Assembly: GCA_949152475.1 (NCBI GenBank)
Contig: OX424566.1
Location: forward strand, 28,310,423 to 28,374,422
DNA: 64,000 nucleotides
Origin: Terebella lapidaria
Taxonomy: Eukaryota > Annelida > Polychaeta > Terebellida > Terebellidae
Reading direction: 5' to 3'
The position numbers and the translations under genes were made by a program. Below, piece after piece: positions 12,101 to 22,672 of the stretch. Below the pieces are notes generated by a model, which saw only the letters and a list, made by a program, of their open reading frames with translations, was not told the DNA's origin and ran no database searches. Numbering within the stretch: the first letter of the stretch is position 1; every line of letters starts with the position of its first letter.

Positions 12101-15100
12101 GCATATATATATTTTTTTTTTCAAAGAAGTTCCACTTTTACAAAACGCAGTGCCATTAATGTGAGCATCATGTGAGCACCATTTGAGTGACACTACTGAC
12201 CTGTTTCCAGAAATCCTCAGCCAGCACAGACTGCTTTAGTAAGATACAGGCCAAGTCTTGTAAGCCCTGTAAAAGATCACCCTACACATACTTGCGGATT
12301 CCAAAGTTTTGACAGATAAAATGCAATTAATGTGAAGTACAATGTACTAGTATACACATTTCAACCGCTTTCAACGCAGTATCCTCTGAAATTTCATGGA
12401 GTGATCTGGTGTTCATTAGCTTTTTCTTTCAAAGCTTACCTCTCTATCACCAAGTGTGTCCTGATGAAAGGCTTCCAGAACAGCACACAGCAGACCATAT
12501 GTTATACTGTGGCAGAGCTTAGCAATCACCTGCAAATTACACAATCAATTGATCCGTCACATCGATCAATCAAATCATATCATATCATATCATATCATAT
12601 CATATCATATCATATCATATCAAATCAAATCAAATCAAATCAAATCAAATCAAATCAATAAATCAATATCAATCAATCAATCAAAGCCCTTAGTCGAATA
12701 GAATCGGGTGTGCCTTTTGTGGTTCAAACAATACATTGAAAAGTGATGACCATGGAATGCGGGTATTATGTCGAAGTTTTTCTGTTAACGACTCACAGAT
12801 TTCCCACTGAAGGCCTCAGACTGTAGCCTGCTGACAAGATATGGGAAAACTTTGACGGCAAGGGCACAGTTTCCGAGAGAAGCCGTCTTCTCCTGGTCAC
12901 TTTTCGAGGAGAGTTCTCGCAGCGTCGCCCAGGCGAGTAGTAGGGGACCATGCTCGGGGGTCTGTCCAAGCGACTCAGTGAAGTGTTCTATGTTCTGTAG
13001 AACAGACAGGGGTTAACTTAATAATAATATGTATGTATATAGTACAATTTGAAAGATGGAGATGACCTGCATGTGAACACGTCTGAAAGGTCCAGTCTTG
13101 TTTTTTTAATATGCAATATAGTGATATAGGTATTTTGATGTAACAGTAGTAGCAGATGCAACAAAAAAAGTAACACATATGGTAATAGATATCAAAGTTA
13201 TAAAAGTCTCATTTTCTTGAATTTTTTTGGTCTGCTTACGTGTGATATTCAAAAATAGAATGTATCCCCTTGAGACACAATTTACACCCAGACGTTATGA
13301 TGAGAAAAGTAATAGTGATAGATTTGACATCAATGTAATAGTAATAGCACAGATACATAAGCAATAGTATTACATCCTATGTAAGAAATGCCAAGTCTGA
13401 ACAAGGGCCACTGGCCTCAAAGGAGGAAGTTTGACAATGTTTTGTACAGAATGTTATTTGGTACAGATATGAGCCATATATTGTTCTGTAGCTTTGATAT
13501 TGTGCCAACTGAGCCAGGATTTGCTTGTGGTTAATTTTGGCCCAATATTAAATGGATTAACACGTAGTGATACCATTTTTAAGGTACTAATTCCCCCTAC
13601 TCTCATCTATCAAATAATAATACATCGTGGAATGATAGCATAGTTGCTTTTTCCAGTGTATGTCTGATGCAGCCGCTCTATATGACTGATGATGAAGGTG
13701 GAGAGGGGATGGAGCTGATGGGGAAACTTGCCAGGAATTTCGGAAGGCACAATATTCTACCCGTCGGACAAATAACGCATGCCAGCTTTGAAAGGGAGAT
13801 CGATCAGAGTGGGGAATTGATGTGGAGAGTGGGTGGCTTGTATGCTCAACTGATTCATTTTTCATAAACTAGTGCTGTATCTTATACTAGTTTTGAGTTG
13901 ACTAGGCAGGAAGCAAACACAATGAACATAGTTGGCTTGAATTAGTATTATTCTAATTTCCAGAAAACAAACAACAACAGAAAACAGAAATCTATATAAC
14001 CATGTTATAATGCTTTGGAAGGAATGCAATTCATGATGTGAGTAAAACTTTAAATATAGTGGGCTTTTTTTTTCTGTGTAAATATCTCTATTGGTTCAAA
14101 AGATTATTGGTTTTGTATCTTGTATGATTTCATTAATACCTTCTATTATATAAACGCTACATATAACCAACTTTTATCGTGCAAAAAACGTGATATTGAC
14201 TCTTACTGTCGGTCATTATGCTGTTTTACAGATCCCAGAAATATCATAATGACCGAGACGAAGCCGAGGTCATTATATTTCTGGGATCTATAAAAATAAT
14301 ACAATGACCTCAGTAATAGTCACTAACTTAAATATATTCATGACAGCATGAGTGAAATAAATTTGACCTAATACCAACATCAAACTTCGGACTGGCGACT
14401 GTGGGATGTTCCTCGACCCTGAAATGAAGAAAATTGATTCAAAAGCTTTGTTTGACTTGCAATCGAGTCCCAAAACATGTGATATACATTCACAACAAAT
14501 TTTCAGCACAAATATAGAGACAAGGTGTTAAGAATGTAATGAAATGCTCTGCAAAAAGATATTGGAATCGAATGTACATGTACAAAGATGGGTTAACATA
14601 CTTGTCTTTCTGGTGAGATGACAGCAAATCTTCCATATCAAATCCTTCAATCAGTAACATCACTTGCAGAAATCTGTAAAACAGATGGTAAAGGTTAGAA
14701 TAATAAGTATTGTTCTAAACGTTACAGTAAGACCTTAGAACAATATTTTATTTTCCAAACACATTTTTTCCCCCAAATACTTGCCCAATTTTGTGAAGGA
14801 AAGGTTCAGCATTTTCATCCAGCAGGTGTCTGTTTGTTTGTCTTCTGCCGAAACCCTGGCGCTGCAACCACAGTAACCAATATTAAGCATTAGTAATCTC
14901 AATATGCGAGTTTAAAGATGGCAATTTATATAACCATAGCATGCCACTCAAACTCATGAATGCAGTTGCTGTTGCAGATAAAAACCATGTAGGACTCTAA
15001 TAATATCAATGAGGGAAAATGTTTGCTTATATTTCTAAAGCTAGGACCCAAACCTTGAACTTCTGTGCGAGATCCAGTAGGGCCGCTGGAGGCAGAGCCG

Positions 15101-16798
15101 CCTTGTAGTAGTAAAGTACTAGAATCTCCAACAGGTCACACTGTAATATCAACAATCATTGTCCATGTTATACTGGACATGTGGGAATAGCTCACTCATA
15201 CCTGAGAAGATTCCTTAATTGTGTGTAGTGATTCATTCATGAGAACATGAACGAAACTAAGCAACAGATCGTACCTGTTCCCTTAGATTCTGCAGCACCC
15301 AAATCTTGCTGTGTCTTTCATTCTGCAAAAAGTTCATAATAAACAATCATTTATGATGTAAATTCATTGAATTGATGATGCAAGACAAAGCAGAACAAAA
15401 ATATGCTGTACTACATGTAGTAAAGATGATAACTGGAATTTTTTTCACAAACTATGAATACTGACCATGAACTTCCCCCTGTTTTCCCACGTTGGTGCGG
15501 CTTCCTCACATATCTTGTCATACCGGGACAGCACCTTTGTGAAATTCACTCAATGTTTAGTATAGTGGTGCTTATTGACCAGAGAAATCATGAAGGACAT
15601 AAATTTCATGACAAAACATGTAAATTAGATGTTAAACAGATTTGTTTTCATGAAGTTCGAAAACATTTATTTACATCCTTGATGAAATCCTCAGAGGCGT
15701 AGAGTTTTTTGGCAAAGGATTCATACTCCGACTGATAAGCATGCCCGCTCTCTCCCCAGTATGCCAGGATGTGTTTGGTGCTTCTCAGCAGGTACAATCT
15801 CTCCGTGAAGTAGTAGTCTCGCAGCTTGCCGATAAATGCCTGAGTATGGCGCTCAATGGTCAGGGAGGTCTGTAATCAAAGTCAACAATGAGAGATGTGT
15901 TCACACTCATCATAATATTCATTGGAATTATATATCTCAATTGTGTACTGGTTCTTTTATCCTGTCTGAAGCATTACCTGTCACAAGGGACCAATCTGTA
16001 GTTTTAAGCATCATTTCCTAAGACCATAAGGCCTAGTCATGAAGTTATCTCACCCTTAATAAGAGGGAATCTGATCCGTGACCTAAAACTTTGATTGGGC
16101 AGTACCTGTCGATGACCCCACAATGTAATCACTAGTAAGACATACCTGAAGATCTGAAGCGGACCCTCGGTATTCCCTCGACTTGTATTGCTTGTATAAA
16201 TCATGACACAGTTCTTCATCAAGATTCTGAAAAAAAAGATATCAATCAAAGAATGTACAGATCTCAAGATTTACATTTATTGCTTGTGATTTCGTTCTCG
16301 AGCCATGGATACATTCAAAACTAGTCAGATCTTCCACTCACCAAGAATTGGCTGAGCTTTGTAATAAATTCAAAGGTAGCAGCATCAAGGTTCTTACTCT
16401 TCAGTTTCTCGCCTGAAGGTGTTCTGGAAATCCAATAAAAATTTCTCTGTTCTGTATCATGCATTGATTTGATATTACACCGAAATAACTCATATTGGGA
16501 TCATTCAAATTAAATTAACCAATCACAATTTCATGACAATCATAAATACCAACCTTTGAGATTTGTAAAACAGTAAACCTTGCTTTAATCTTGTTTCATT
16601 TTTCTTGATTTCTTCACCAACAAGTTTCTGAAAAAAAATATCCACAAGATAACAGTTCAGATTCATTATCATGATTAGATCTAGATAATAACATATGTAG
16701 TTACAAATTTTATTGATCATGGTATCATTACAGCTTCATCTACCTTTGGTTTCGTAAGCGAGGTGCCAGTTATGAACTGCCACAAATCACGACTTGAC
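167..16798 (-). CDS. nup188: NUP188-type nucleoporin, N-terminal ~745 codons, 3' end outside window
   Basis: Large inner-ring scaffold nucleoporin of the nuclear pore complex. Minus-strand exons, 5' to 3': 16744-16798, 16554-16627, 16342-16423, 16146-16226, 15675-15869, 15466-15534, 15275-15322, 15054-15140, 14785-14861, 14602-14673, 14379-14418 (tentative), 12797-12994, 12440-12529, 12201-12266, 4075-4201, 1844-1993, 1297-1526, 1109-1185, 866-965, 571-691, 385-460, 167-286. All joins keep one reading frame (2235 nt). Similarity to animal NUP188 is recognised in order, for example SSRDLWQF, APTWE, QGFGRRQTNRHL, LLLAWATLRE, LVIPQGSPG, VVRWSCSYDAW and YTEAGQ. Exon 14785-14861 uses a GC donor. 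The first coding exon was not found; it must end two bases into a codon. An open frame with an ATG at 16902 runs into the first listed exon without splicing and is an alternative start. A ~40-residue segment expected between 12201 and 4201 is missing. Family identity is secure; single exon borders less so. Confidence 0.92.
4210..4483. repeat. DIRS left inverted terminal repeat
   Basis: From about 4253 to 4483 this is the near-perfect reverse complement of 10697-10920. It includes the stretch around the TTCTTGACGAAAC motifs and the CTCTATAATAAACAC box. The outer ~43 bases (4210-4252) are specific to this end and recur inverted in the internal complementary region. Transcripts of the minus-strand element would end near here. 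Confidence 0.88.
4514..4617. repeat. DIRS internal complementary region
   Basis: Bases 4514-4572 are the reverse complement of the left terminus (4210-4268), and bases 4572-4617 are the reverse complement of the right terminus (about 10893-10941). The two end sequences therefore meet here. In the DIRS model this region templates joining of the two ends into a circular DNA that the recombinase integrates. The junction at 4572/4573 defines both element borders. Confidence 0.85.
4773..5489 (-). CDS. DIRS tyrosine recombinase (C-terminal catalytic part)
   Basis: An open frame of 238 codons at the 3' end of the DIRS element. It resembles the C-terminal catalytic region of DIRS tyrosine recombinases: an N-proximal CPVRALRIY segment, a basic stretch, an AHDVRAL motif matching the HxxR box, and a downstream TFVSFYFREL segment holding the likely nucleophilic tyrosine. 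In this family the enzyme integrates circular cDNA instead of a DDE integrase. The N-terminal part and first catalytic arginine are not clear within this frame and may lie upstream in another frame around 5490-5640. Last residues after the FYFREL box are probably unstructured or read-through. Confidence 0.75.
   Translation of the reverse strand: MAKTQLAHTPSLSFSIPSLASSLGPGLEEDAKLCPVRALRIYVNRTRELHVGKRLLFVAFCRFLSGFRMTLGRLLFRPGLRNAFCSVTRNLETGCRAPFRVKAHDVRALASSLAFMNNVALSDVMQACTWASYNTFVSFYFRELTWQDDAGYHLGPVVAAQHKVHLWIVYLGAAHVYMLQLDRSFRRFCLSLLFGWRNFELSRRQQDNCGGTSSTSTLLTRYYSVQVLARFDKPNIYY
5643..7356 (-). pseudogene. DIRS reverse transcriptase / RNase H, frame-disrupted
   Basis: Three overlapping minus-strand frames cover one polymerase. 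At 7033-7356 lies the early RT segment SVIDLSALNRTF; at 6869-7141 follows VMIDLKDAYFHVPM, an RT box with an aspartate; at 5659-6936 come LYQVLDDWLIRHEC (the DD active-site pair) and an RNase H-like ATDNSTVVAYVNKQGG. A further frame at 5643-6098 carries a C-terminal segment typical of DIRS Pol. Order and spacing match DIRS reverse transcriptases. Conserved boxes fall in different frames, so frameshifts are present and no full-length enzyme is encoded here. Confidence 0.8.
7357..9482 (-). other. DIRS interior without recognisable coding sequence
   Basis: About 2.1 kb between the RT region and the gag-like region. Minus-strand frames are short and carry no motif I recognise. Bases 7444-7461 repeat, with one change, bases 6738-6755 inside the RT region (GACGAAATCTTG core), which suggests an internal duplication or rearrangement. 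It may be decayed gag sequence or a secondary insertion. Confidence 0.4.
9483..10463 (-). pseudogene. DIRS gag-like region, degraded
   Basis: The 5' coding region of the DIRS element. Minus-strand frames at 9483-10403 and 10205-10432 are rich in Ser, Pro, Arg and Gly. An ATG at about 10463 opens a short Cys-rich start (MKCAGCKQFC). Between about 9690 and 10170 the DNA is dominated by imperfect copies of a GGTTCCCGGGAACC-like palindrome, so the encoded frames are low complexity. The position matches the gag-like first ORF of DIRS elements; the assignment rests on position, not on a domain. Confidence 0.45.
10697..10941. repeat. DIRS right inverted terminal repeat
   Basis: Reverse complement of the left repeat at about 4253-4483, with only a few differences. 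The outer ~24 bases, ending in GTGGACATAAAT, are specific to this end and recur inverted at 4572-4596. This is the 5' end of the minus-strand element and is expected to carry its promoter. Confidence 0.88.
10942..12200. other. nup188 intron remainder with small inverted repeat and transposase-like fragment
   Basis: Non-coding intron sequence between the DIRS right end and the next nup188 exon. A 19-20-bp inverted repeat with core CTGCCTCAACTGACGTCA occurs at 11217-11236 and 11539-11557. A plus-strand open frame at 11743-11970 (75 codons) contains HYYTDPALLDRIANNTH. That weakly resembles the N-terminal region of piggyBac-type transposases, but it is too short to be sure. No nup188 exon was found here although one is expected. 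Confidence 0.35.
12574..12678. repeat. Pentanucleotide microsatellite (CATAT)n then (CAAAT)n
   Basis: About eight CATAT units run directly into about eight CAAAT units, followed by a short AATC-rich tail. It lies in the nup188 intron between exons 12797-12994 and 12440-12529. Confidence 0.95.
14199..14324. repeat. Imperfect palindrome, MITE-like
   Basis: Two ~60-bp arms separated by a few bases, centred near 14262. Each arm holds TCATTAT and AGATCCCAGAAAT in opposite orientation. It lies in a nup188 intron just 3' of the tentative short exon 14379-14418. Size and symmetry suggest a palindromic MITE. Confidence 0.65.
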
Positions 16799-17278
16799 CT
16801 AGGAATAGAAGCAATATAACCATATGATATGAAATAAAATCTTCGAAAAATGCCAAAATTGTCAGCTTCTGGAAGTGCTTGATTTAGCACTGAAAAATCC
16901 ATGTGACTATTTGAGACGACGCAACTTTCCTTGTGGTATAATTAGTCATTGATCTACATTGTATCCATATTCCATAATGATCATGTGAAGCTGTTTATGT
17001 ATTGACCAAGCACAAATCTCTGACGAGCAAAGCGGGCCGATATTGTTTGTCTATTGTATTGCTGGCATATTCCACTGAACATGAAATACATCGGGTCAAA
17101 CTTGCCATGAATCCTCAAACCCACTTTTGGTATTAGTGATTACTAATAGTGGTGATTTTACATTTACTGGTATAGGGTCACAAATTGGCTCAACTTCGAA
17201 AGGGAAATCTTGGATTCCGGATTGACTTGGACAAATGCTTGTCTGCAGGTTGAATCTCTGGATAGGCCTATAGCTGTT

Positions 17279-18607
17279 GTAGAGTTAGTTCGACAACAAA
17301 CAGAGTTTGACGCCAGTTATGGATAAGTGTCAACCGACGATTCAAGAAATCTTTACCACATGAAGGAATGCTCGGAGCGCTTTGGAAAATAGCTGTGTCG
17401 TTTCACTGGAGTTCAAGCTACCTTTTGAAAGTGTTAATGAACTTCACTTCGATATTTTCACAGCTTTATACTGCTTCGAAAAATTTTATTGCAAATTGTT
17501 GACATTTGGAAGAACCGCCATCGTGACAGGATGTCAAATTGTCGGTAACGGCTAAAATGCAGATCGAGAAAATATATTTGATCAAGGCCTACACCCTCAC
17601 AACCGCAATATTTGGGCACATATGGCTAAGGAGATTCCATTGAGGTACTTGCAGCCTACAATATTATATTTTGGTATTTTTTTCTGAAATGGCTGTCATT
17701 TTTTCATTTTCCTTCATAGTGGGAGGTCTATGGAGTATACTGTATTTGCAGAAAGAGCCTAAACTTTGGCGCATCCAGATTAAAATTCATAAATTATGAT
17801 GATATCGGTGATGAGCTTGAAAATGACCTTCAATCGTGGAAACATCAACTTTGGTATTGAAAAAACAGTTGTGGCTAACAATATAAAGTTTTCCAGTAAA
17901 CTTCTTTGGACCTTCAGACATTTGGATGGTGTAGTCTGAAGAAAATCTGTATCTTTGAAAATCACAGCAGCTTCAGAATGATCCGACATGAGTAGTCCCA
18001 ATTCTTTGACATAGGCCTACGACGTAGGTAGAAGGAGTACAAAAAAAACCTCTCCAGATTATTTTTTCATAATACAACCGCAGGTGTGCTCACAAGTCCT
18101 GGTGTTTTGAGGTAAAATGGATTGCTTTGTTTGAACAGCAAATGCTGACGTTTTGCTCCAGAATCATTGGTCTGTTCAACTGGAATATGGTATCATACTA
18201 TCTGGCTGTAAACGTTTTTTTTCTGATCGTCAAAATGATGACGTGGGTCATGCGCAACTGAAACCACCGTTACGGTCATGGGGGTCCAGGCGTTGGTAAA
18301 AAATAGTTCTGAGTCCTCGATATTTCCGAATTTGAGAAAACCCAGAAGCCTTTCCACTGGCGGGCATCAAAAATGTCAGAAATATCCTCGAAGAACTTCG
18401 AAGTCTTCCCACTACCCAGGTTGTGGGAACGACATAATAATGACCATTAATATCTTCAAAACATGGATTGAACTCTAGTGAAATGGCATAGCTATCTTAC
18501 AAAGCGCTCCGAGCATTCCTTCATGTGGTAAAGATTTCTTGAATCGTCGGTTGACACTTATCCATAAATGGATTCAAACTCTGTTTGTTGTCGAACTATT
18601 GTAGAGT
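17279..18607. mobile_element. Long-inverted-repeat (foldback-like) element, 1.3 kb
   Basis: Arms at 17279-17432 and 18455-18607 are inverted copies, about 90 percent identical by eye and nearly perfect over the 70 bases around GGAATGCTCGGAGCGCTTT. The ~1-kb spacer encodes nothing recognisable. No clear target-site duplication was found. It is likely a non-autonomous DNA transposon or foldback element. Confidence 0.65.
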
Positions 18608-18626
18608 ATAAGACAATATAAGTTCG

Positions 18627-18847
18627 GTACGAGCCGTCCGTCCTAAATTCGCCGCATTCCCAAATTCGCCAACAGGGTTTCAGACCTTGTACTGCGAATG
18701 AAACGAACCAGTTCTATCATCAATCGAGACTCTGATATTCAATCTTTGTATCAGCAGTTTCTTTTCCATAAAACAAGTTTCTGAGCTCTGATAATATTGA
18801 GTTGGCGAATTTTGGGATACGGCGAATTTAGGACGGATGGCTCGTAC
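18627..18847. mobile_element. MITE with ~47-bp terminal inverted repeats
   Basis: Terminal arms 18627-18673 and 18801-18847 are inverted copies with few mismatches; both contain GTACGAGCC and AATTCGCC blocks. Total length is 221 bp with no coding potential, a typical MITE layout. It starts only ~20 bp after the end of the 1.3-kb foldback-like element. Confidence 0.75.
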
Positions 18848-19310
18848 AAGGTAACAAGTAACCAATATTATCGTCGGGTGACCAAAGTTCGGGAGTGAGA
18901 CTGATGCTTGGCTTCGCACGCCGTTTTGACGCCATTACCATCATTATTTGTTTACATATTGTTGGTAACACCTGACTCAAGTTCCATAGAAGAATACAGT
19001 CAAATGCAAAATTGAAAATATTGTCTGAACATCACACAATACCTAAAAATCACACTAGCAGCGTCTGCTAGGAAATTTCCGTCCCCATCTTGATTATGAT
19101 AATTAGTTGGGCATAAGCCACACCCATTATTTGGTATGGCACGCTATTATATCTGATACTGCGAAAGTGATTAATATCGGATTTGATCACCAACTTTATG
19201 AAGCTTAAATTGTTCACAATCTTTCGAATGAACTGTATGGTTTAATAGACATATTAGAATGATGGCTTGCCATATCCCGAACTTAGGCACACTTTCACTC
19301 GCTAGGGGCA

Positions 19311-20266
19311 CTGCATCACAGGCACTTGGAAACCATTTAATTGAGCGTACAATGTGCTATCTATAATAATATATACAAGGCACTCAAGCCCCTGTCGGGA
19401 AAATGGCGGTTGGACAAACACTCGAAACTTCAAAGCTCCAAAAATGCTACTTGCCCACGAGATTGATACAAACCAGGATGTGCTGTGGAGGCGATGAAGC
19501 CACTATATCCAAATTAGTACACTGTTGAAACATATATCCATGAAATTAGGGTTTTCTAGCAGATTTCATATCACCACTACCGCTTCCAAGACCTTGCGTG
19601 GCTGGAATTTGGATTCAAAACATCCGTTGTGCACTTGTTTTTGGTCGAACACGTTGTTTTGACATTGCTCAAACTTGGGATCACGAACTGTAAGTCATGC
19701 CAGATATATATATTTCTATATGAGTATATTAGTGTACGACTAGAGCGAGCTGTACTCACATCAGTTCGGCTGTTCGGCCCATGTAGCGCAGCTTACTATT
19801 TCTTCTAAATTCAATGAAGATTAAAAATGTGCCAGACGGATTAAATATGGTATACATTCAGTGGGTGAGTAGTACTAACAGAGTAAGGTGCGCAAGAAAC
19901 GGACATGGTTCAATGAGCTCATGTGTTTTTCACCCAAACAAGTGCACAACGGATGTTTTGAATCCAAATTCCAGCCACGCAAGGTCTTGGAAGCGGTAGT
20001 GGTGATATGAAATCTGCTAGAAAACCCTAATTTCATGGATATATGTTTCAACAGTGTACTAATTTGGATATAGTGGCTTCATTGCCTCCACAGCACATCC
20101 TGGTTTGTATCAATCTCGTGGGCAAGTAGCATTTTTGGAGCTTTGAAGTTTCGAGTGTTTGTCCAACCGCCATTTTCCCGACAGGGGCTTGAGTGCCTTG
20201 TAGATATTATTATAGATAGCACATTGTACCCTCAATTAAATGGTTTCCAAGTGCCTGTGCACTGCA
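19311..20266. mobile_element. Foldback element with 330-bp near-identical arms
   Basis: Left arm 19311-19640 and right arm 19937-20266 are inverted copies with only a few differences over ~330 bp; the spacer is ~296 bp. A transcript would form a very long hairpin. Outer ends read CACAGGCACTTGGAAACC and its complement. The matching open frames in the two arms are just mirror images and are not genes. Confidence 0.8.
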
Positions 20267-22672
20267 TAGATCTACATCGTCAGTAAACAAACTTGCTGCT
20301 ATTCGAAATCTCGTGGAAGGTTTCCATAAAACGCATCACTGTCAGCGTAAACAATTGTAGTTTTAATTTTCATTTGACATTCATCAAATATTTCAGTCAT
20401 ATTCTTTAAATACAGATTGAAACAGCTTAGTATCCCGAACTTTGGTCACACAATGCTAATTTTATTTACTCAGTCAGAGTTACTATGCAAGCGCTGCATT
20501 GAATATACATCGCTGTGCATTTGCTTGTTCTGTGACGGAGCTATGAAGACTTGAATTTGGGCTTTTTATCATTGCTTTGAATGGCCGAAGAGATTACTGA
20601 AACCGGTCGCCGGCTGTCACGGGCGATAATGAAAGAAAGTAATAATACATATTATTTACTAACAGCTTTCAATTACTCAATCCAATCGACAAGTGTCTTG
20701 TGATAAGCAACTAGACATTTACAAAATAATTACTATTCGGATTCCCAATATACGTCATAATTTGGTATTAATTCCTATTTTCTCATCACATTTTTGAAAC
20801 TAACATCGTTTGTCCCGCCATTTTGAAAAGTATCCACGTTGGTGCTAATATCCGATTTGTAATATGCTTGCAAACCCTTATTATCATAACGCACACAAAA
20901 TACAATTTAACGTTATATCTCATTTCAATTCAATTCATTTTCATCTGCACATAATATATTCTGTTTACAATCATATGATCATGGCATGCATATGAATAAA
21001 AAATGGAAAACATTACAGCATTTATGAATCAGATATATAAGCAATAATTCGCCAAAAGAAAAGGATAAAACGATGTGAAATGGACTTACAGGAACCAGAG
21101 AGCTTTCACAAATATCTGTAAGCCCATGTATAAATCGATATGAAAATCTAATTTTTGCAGTAAGGATACTAGTTAATATGAGAAAAAACCAAGCATAAAT
21201 GCTATTGATAAATAACAATGTTAAGCGCCATTGAGTTTGTCTGATAAAAATCTCGCCAATACCATGCATTAAAAAGTAGCCCTACCATGCATAGCAACAT
21301 TACTAACATAGTAACATTGCATAAATAAACATCTCTTGATGTATCGCCTACTTTATAAGTCCATGATATGTTTGAATTCCCTCGTGATGGGATGATTTTT
21401 TTTGTTAATTGAATATAAAGAAATACGTAAGCCTATAGGTGAATCTACATCCTATGAATACATACAGAAAGTTTGTGCTATTTGTTCATTTTCTACAAAT
21501 GGTTCGATCGAGTTCAGAGCGAAACCAAGACTAACATTCATCATTGAACACACATTTGGAAATAAGGTCTGATTCAGTGGATGATCAGCAATTCATAATT
21601 GAAATAAACGTTGGATGATGTATCTAACATGTGCATTGTATCTTTTTGACTATTTTTTTTTTATTATTATTATCCTGACTATTTTTTTATTATTAGCAAT
21701 ATCCTAGATTTAAAATTAAGCTGAACTAGTTCATTTCATATTGACAGATATACATAACGAGATGTTACGTATTTTTGCATTTAGAGTACCGAAACATATA
21801 ATATGCAAACAATTCTGGTAGCTCTCAACTTTTTTGGCAGGAGTTTATTGAATTAATTGAAACAGCTTTTTTAAAGTTTCCATGCGTACTATTATTATAT
21901 TCTTAGAACAAAAACATTTATGATGTCGCGTGGTTGCCTAACCATTCCAAAATCCTAGATGAATCCACAAGGCCAACTCATGGAATAGTGGATACGGATT
22001 TCAGTACTCGGTAATATCGATTTTCTAAAACAATTAATCTCTGTGGTTGAACCTGGCCTTGATCACATTCATATCAAGACAGAGACTCAGAATGAAGTAT
22101 TGTTAATTTCTCCTTGAAATTATTGTCCAGATATCCCTGAACATGAAGCCATACCCGATGTTGGGCATGCTTTCGATATTTCACGGGGAATATATTACAT
22201 TGGACAATTGAAATGTGTTGATTCAATTCGTAATAAACTAGGGTTTTTGTAGTATTGCATATAAGCATTGAGATATAGACATCGTATATAGGAATCATGA
22301 CTGGAGTTGATTGCTGTTCCTAACTGCACATGGTGCTAAAATGCACATGGGAAATAGGCATTAGCCACAGGAAATCCGAGCTGTATGCTACACGATATAG
22401 GCATAGCAAGTCCCTGACCATAGCACAGAGCTCACAGTGCAAGCTCGGTGCAAGGTCGAGCTAAATATAAACATTGGCTATGCACCGCCAATACAACGCA
22501 TCGACTCCACTAGCATAGGACATTGCTTGGTATTTCGTTGGAAAGATGAGCTAAATATTGCAAAATGTCGTCGTTTTCACTGAATAAACGACGATAAAGC
22601 AATGCCTATTAAATAGATATTGGCATCATTTGCTAAAGCATGGGCTGGTATGCCTGATTTTCGACAACAGAC

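Larger units (their letters stand above)
16799..22672. other. Intergenic region between nup188 and the universal stress protein gene
   Basis: The two genes are divergent, so both promoters and the missing nup188 first exon should lie here. No open frame of gene-like character was found. Three inverted-repeat elements occupy 17279-18607, 18627-18847 and 19311-20266 and are listed separately. The remainder is AT-rich DNA with no structure that I can recognise. Confidence 0.6.

Noticed and set aside
17520..17560. ATGGCGG start-like context on the minus strand as the nup188 first exon
   Set aside because: The only nearby GT donor leaves the wrong phase for the next exon, and the site lies inside the 1.3-kb inverted-repeat element.
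19577..19999. Two ORFs sharing an identical 20-residue end
   Set aside because: The identity only reflects the two inverted arms of the foldback element read on opposite strands.
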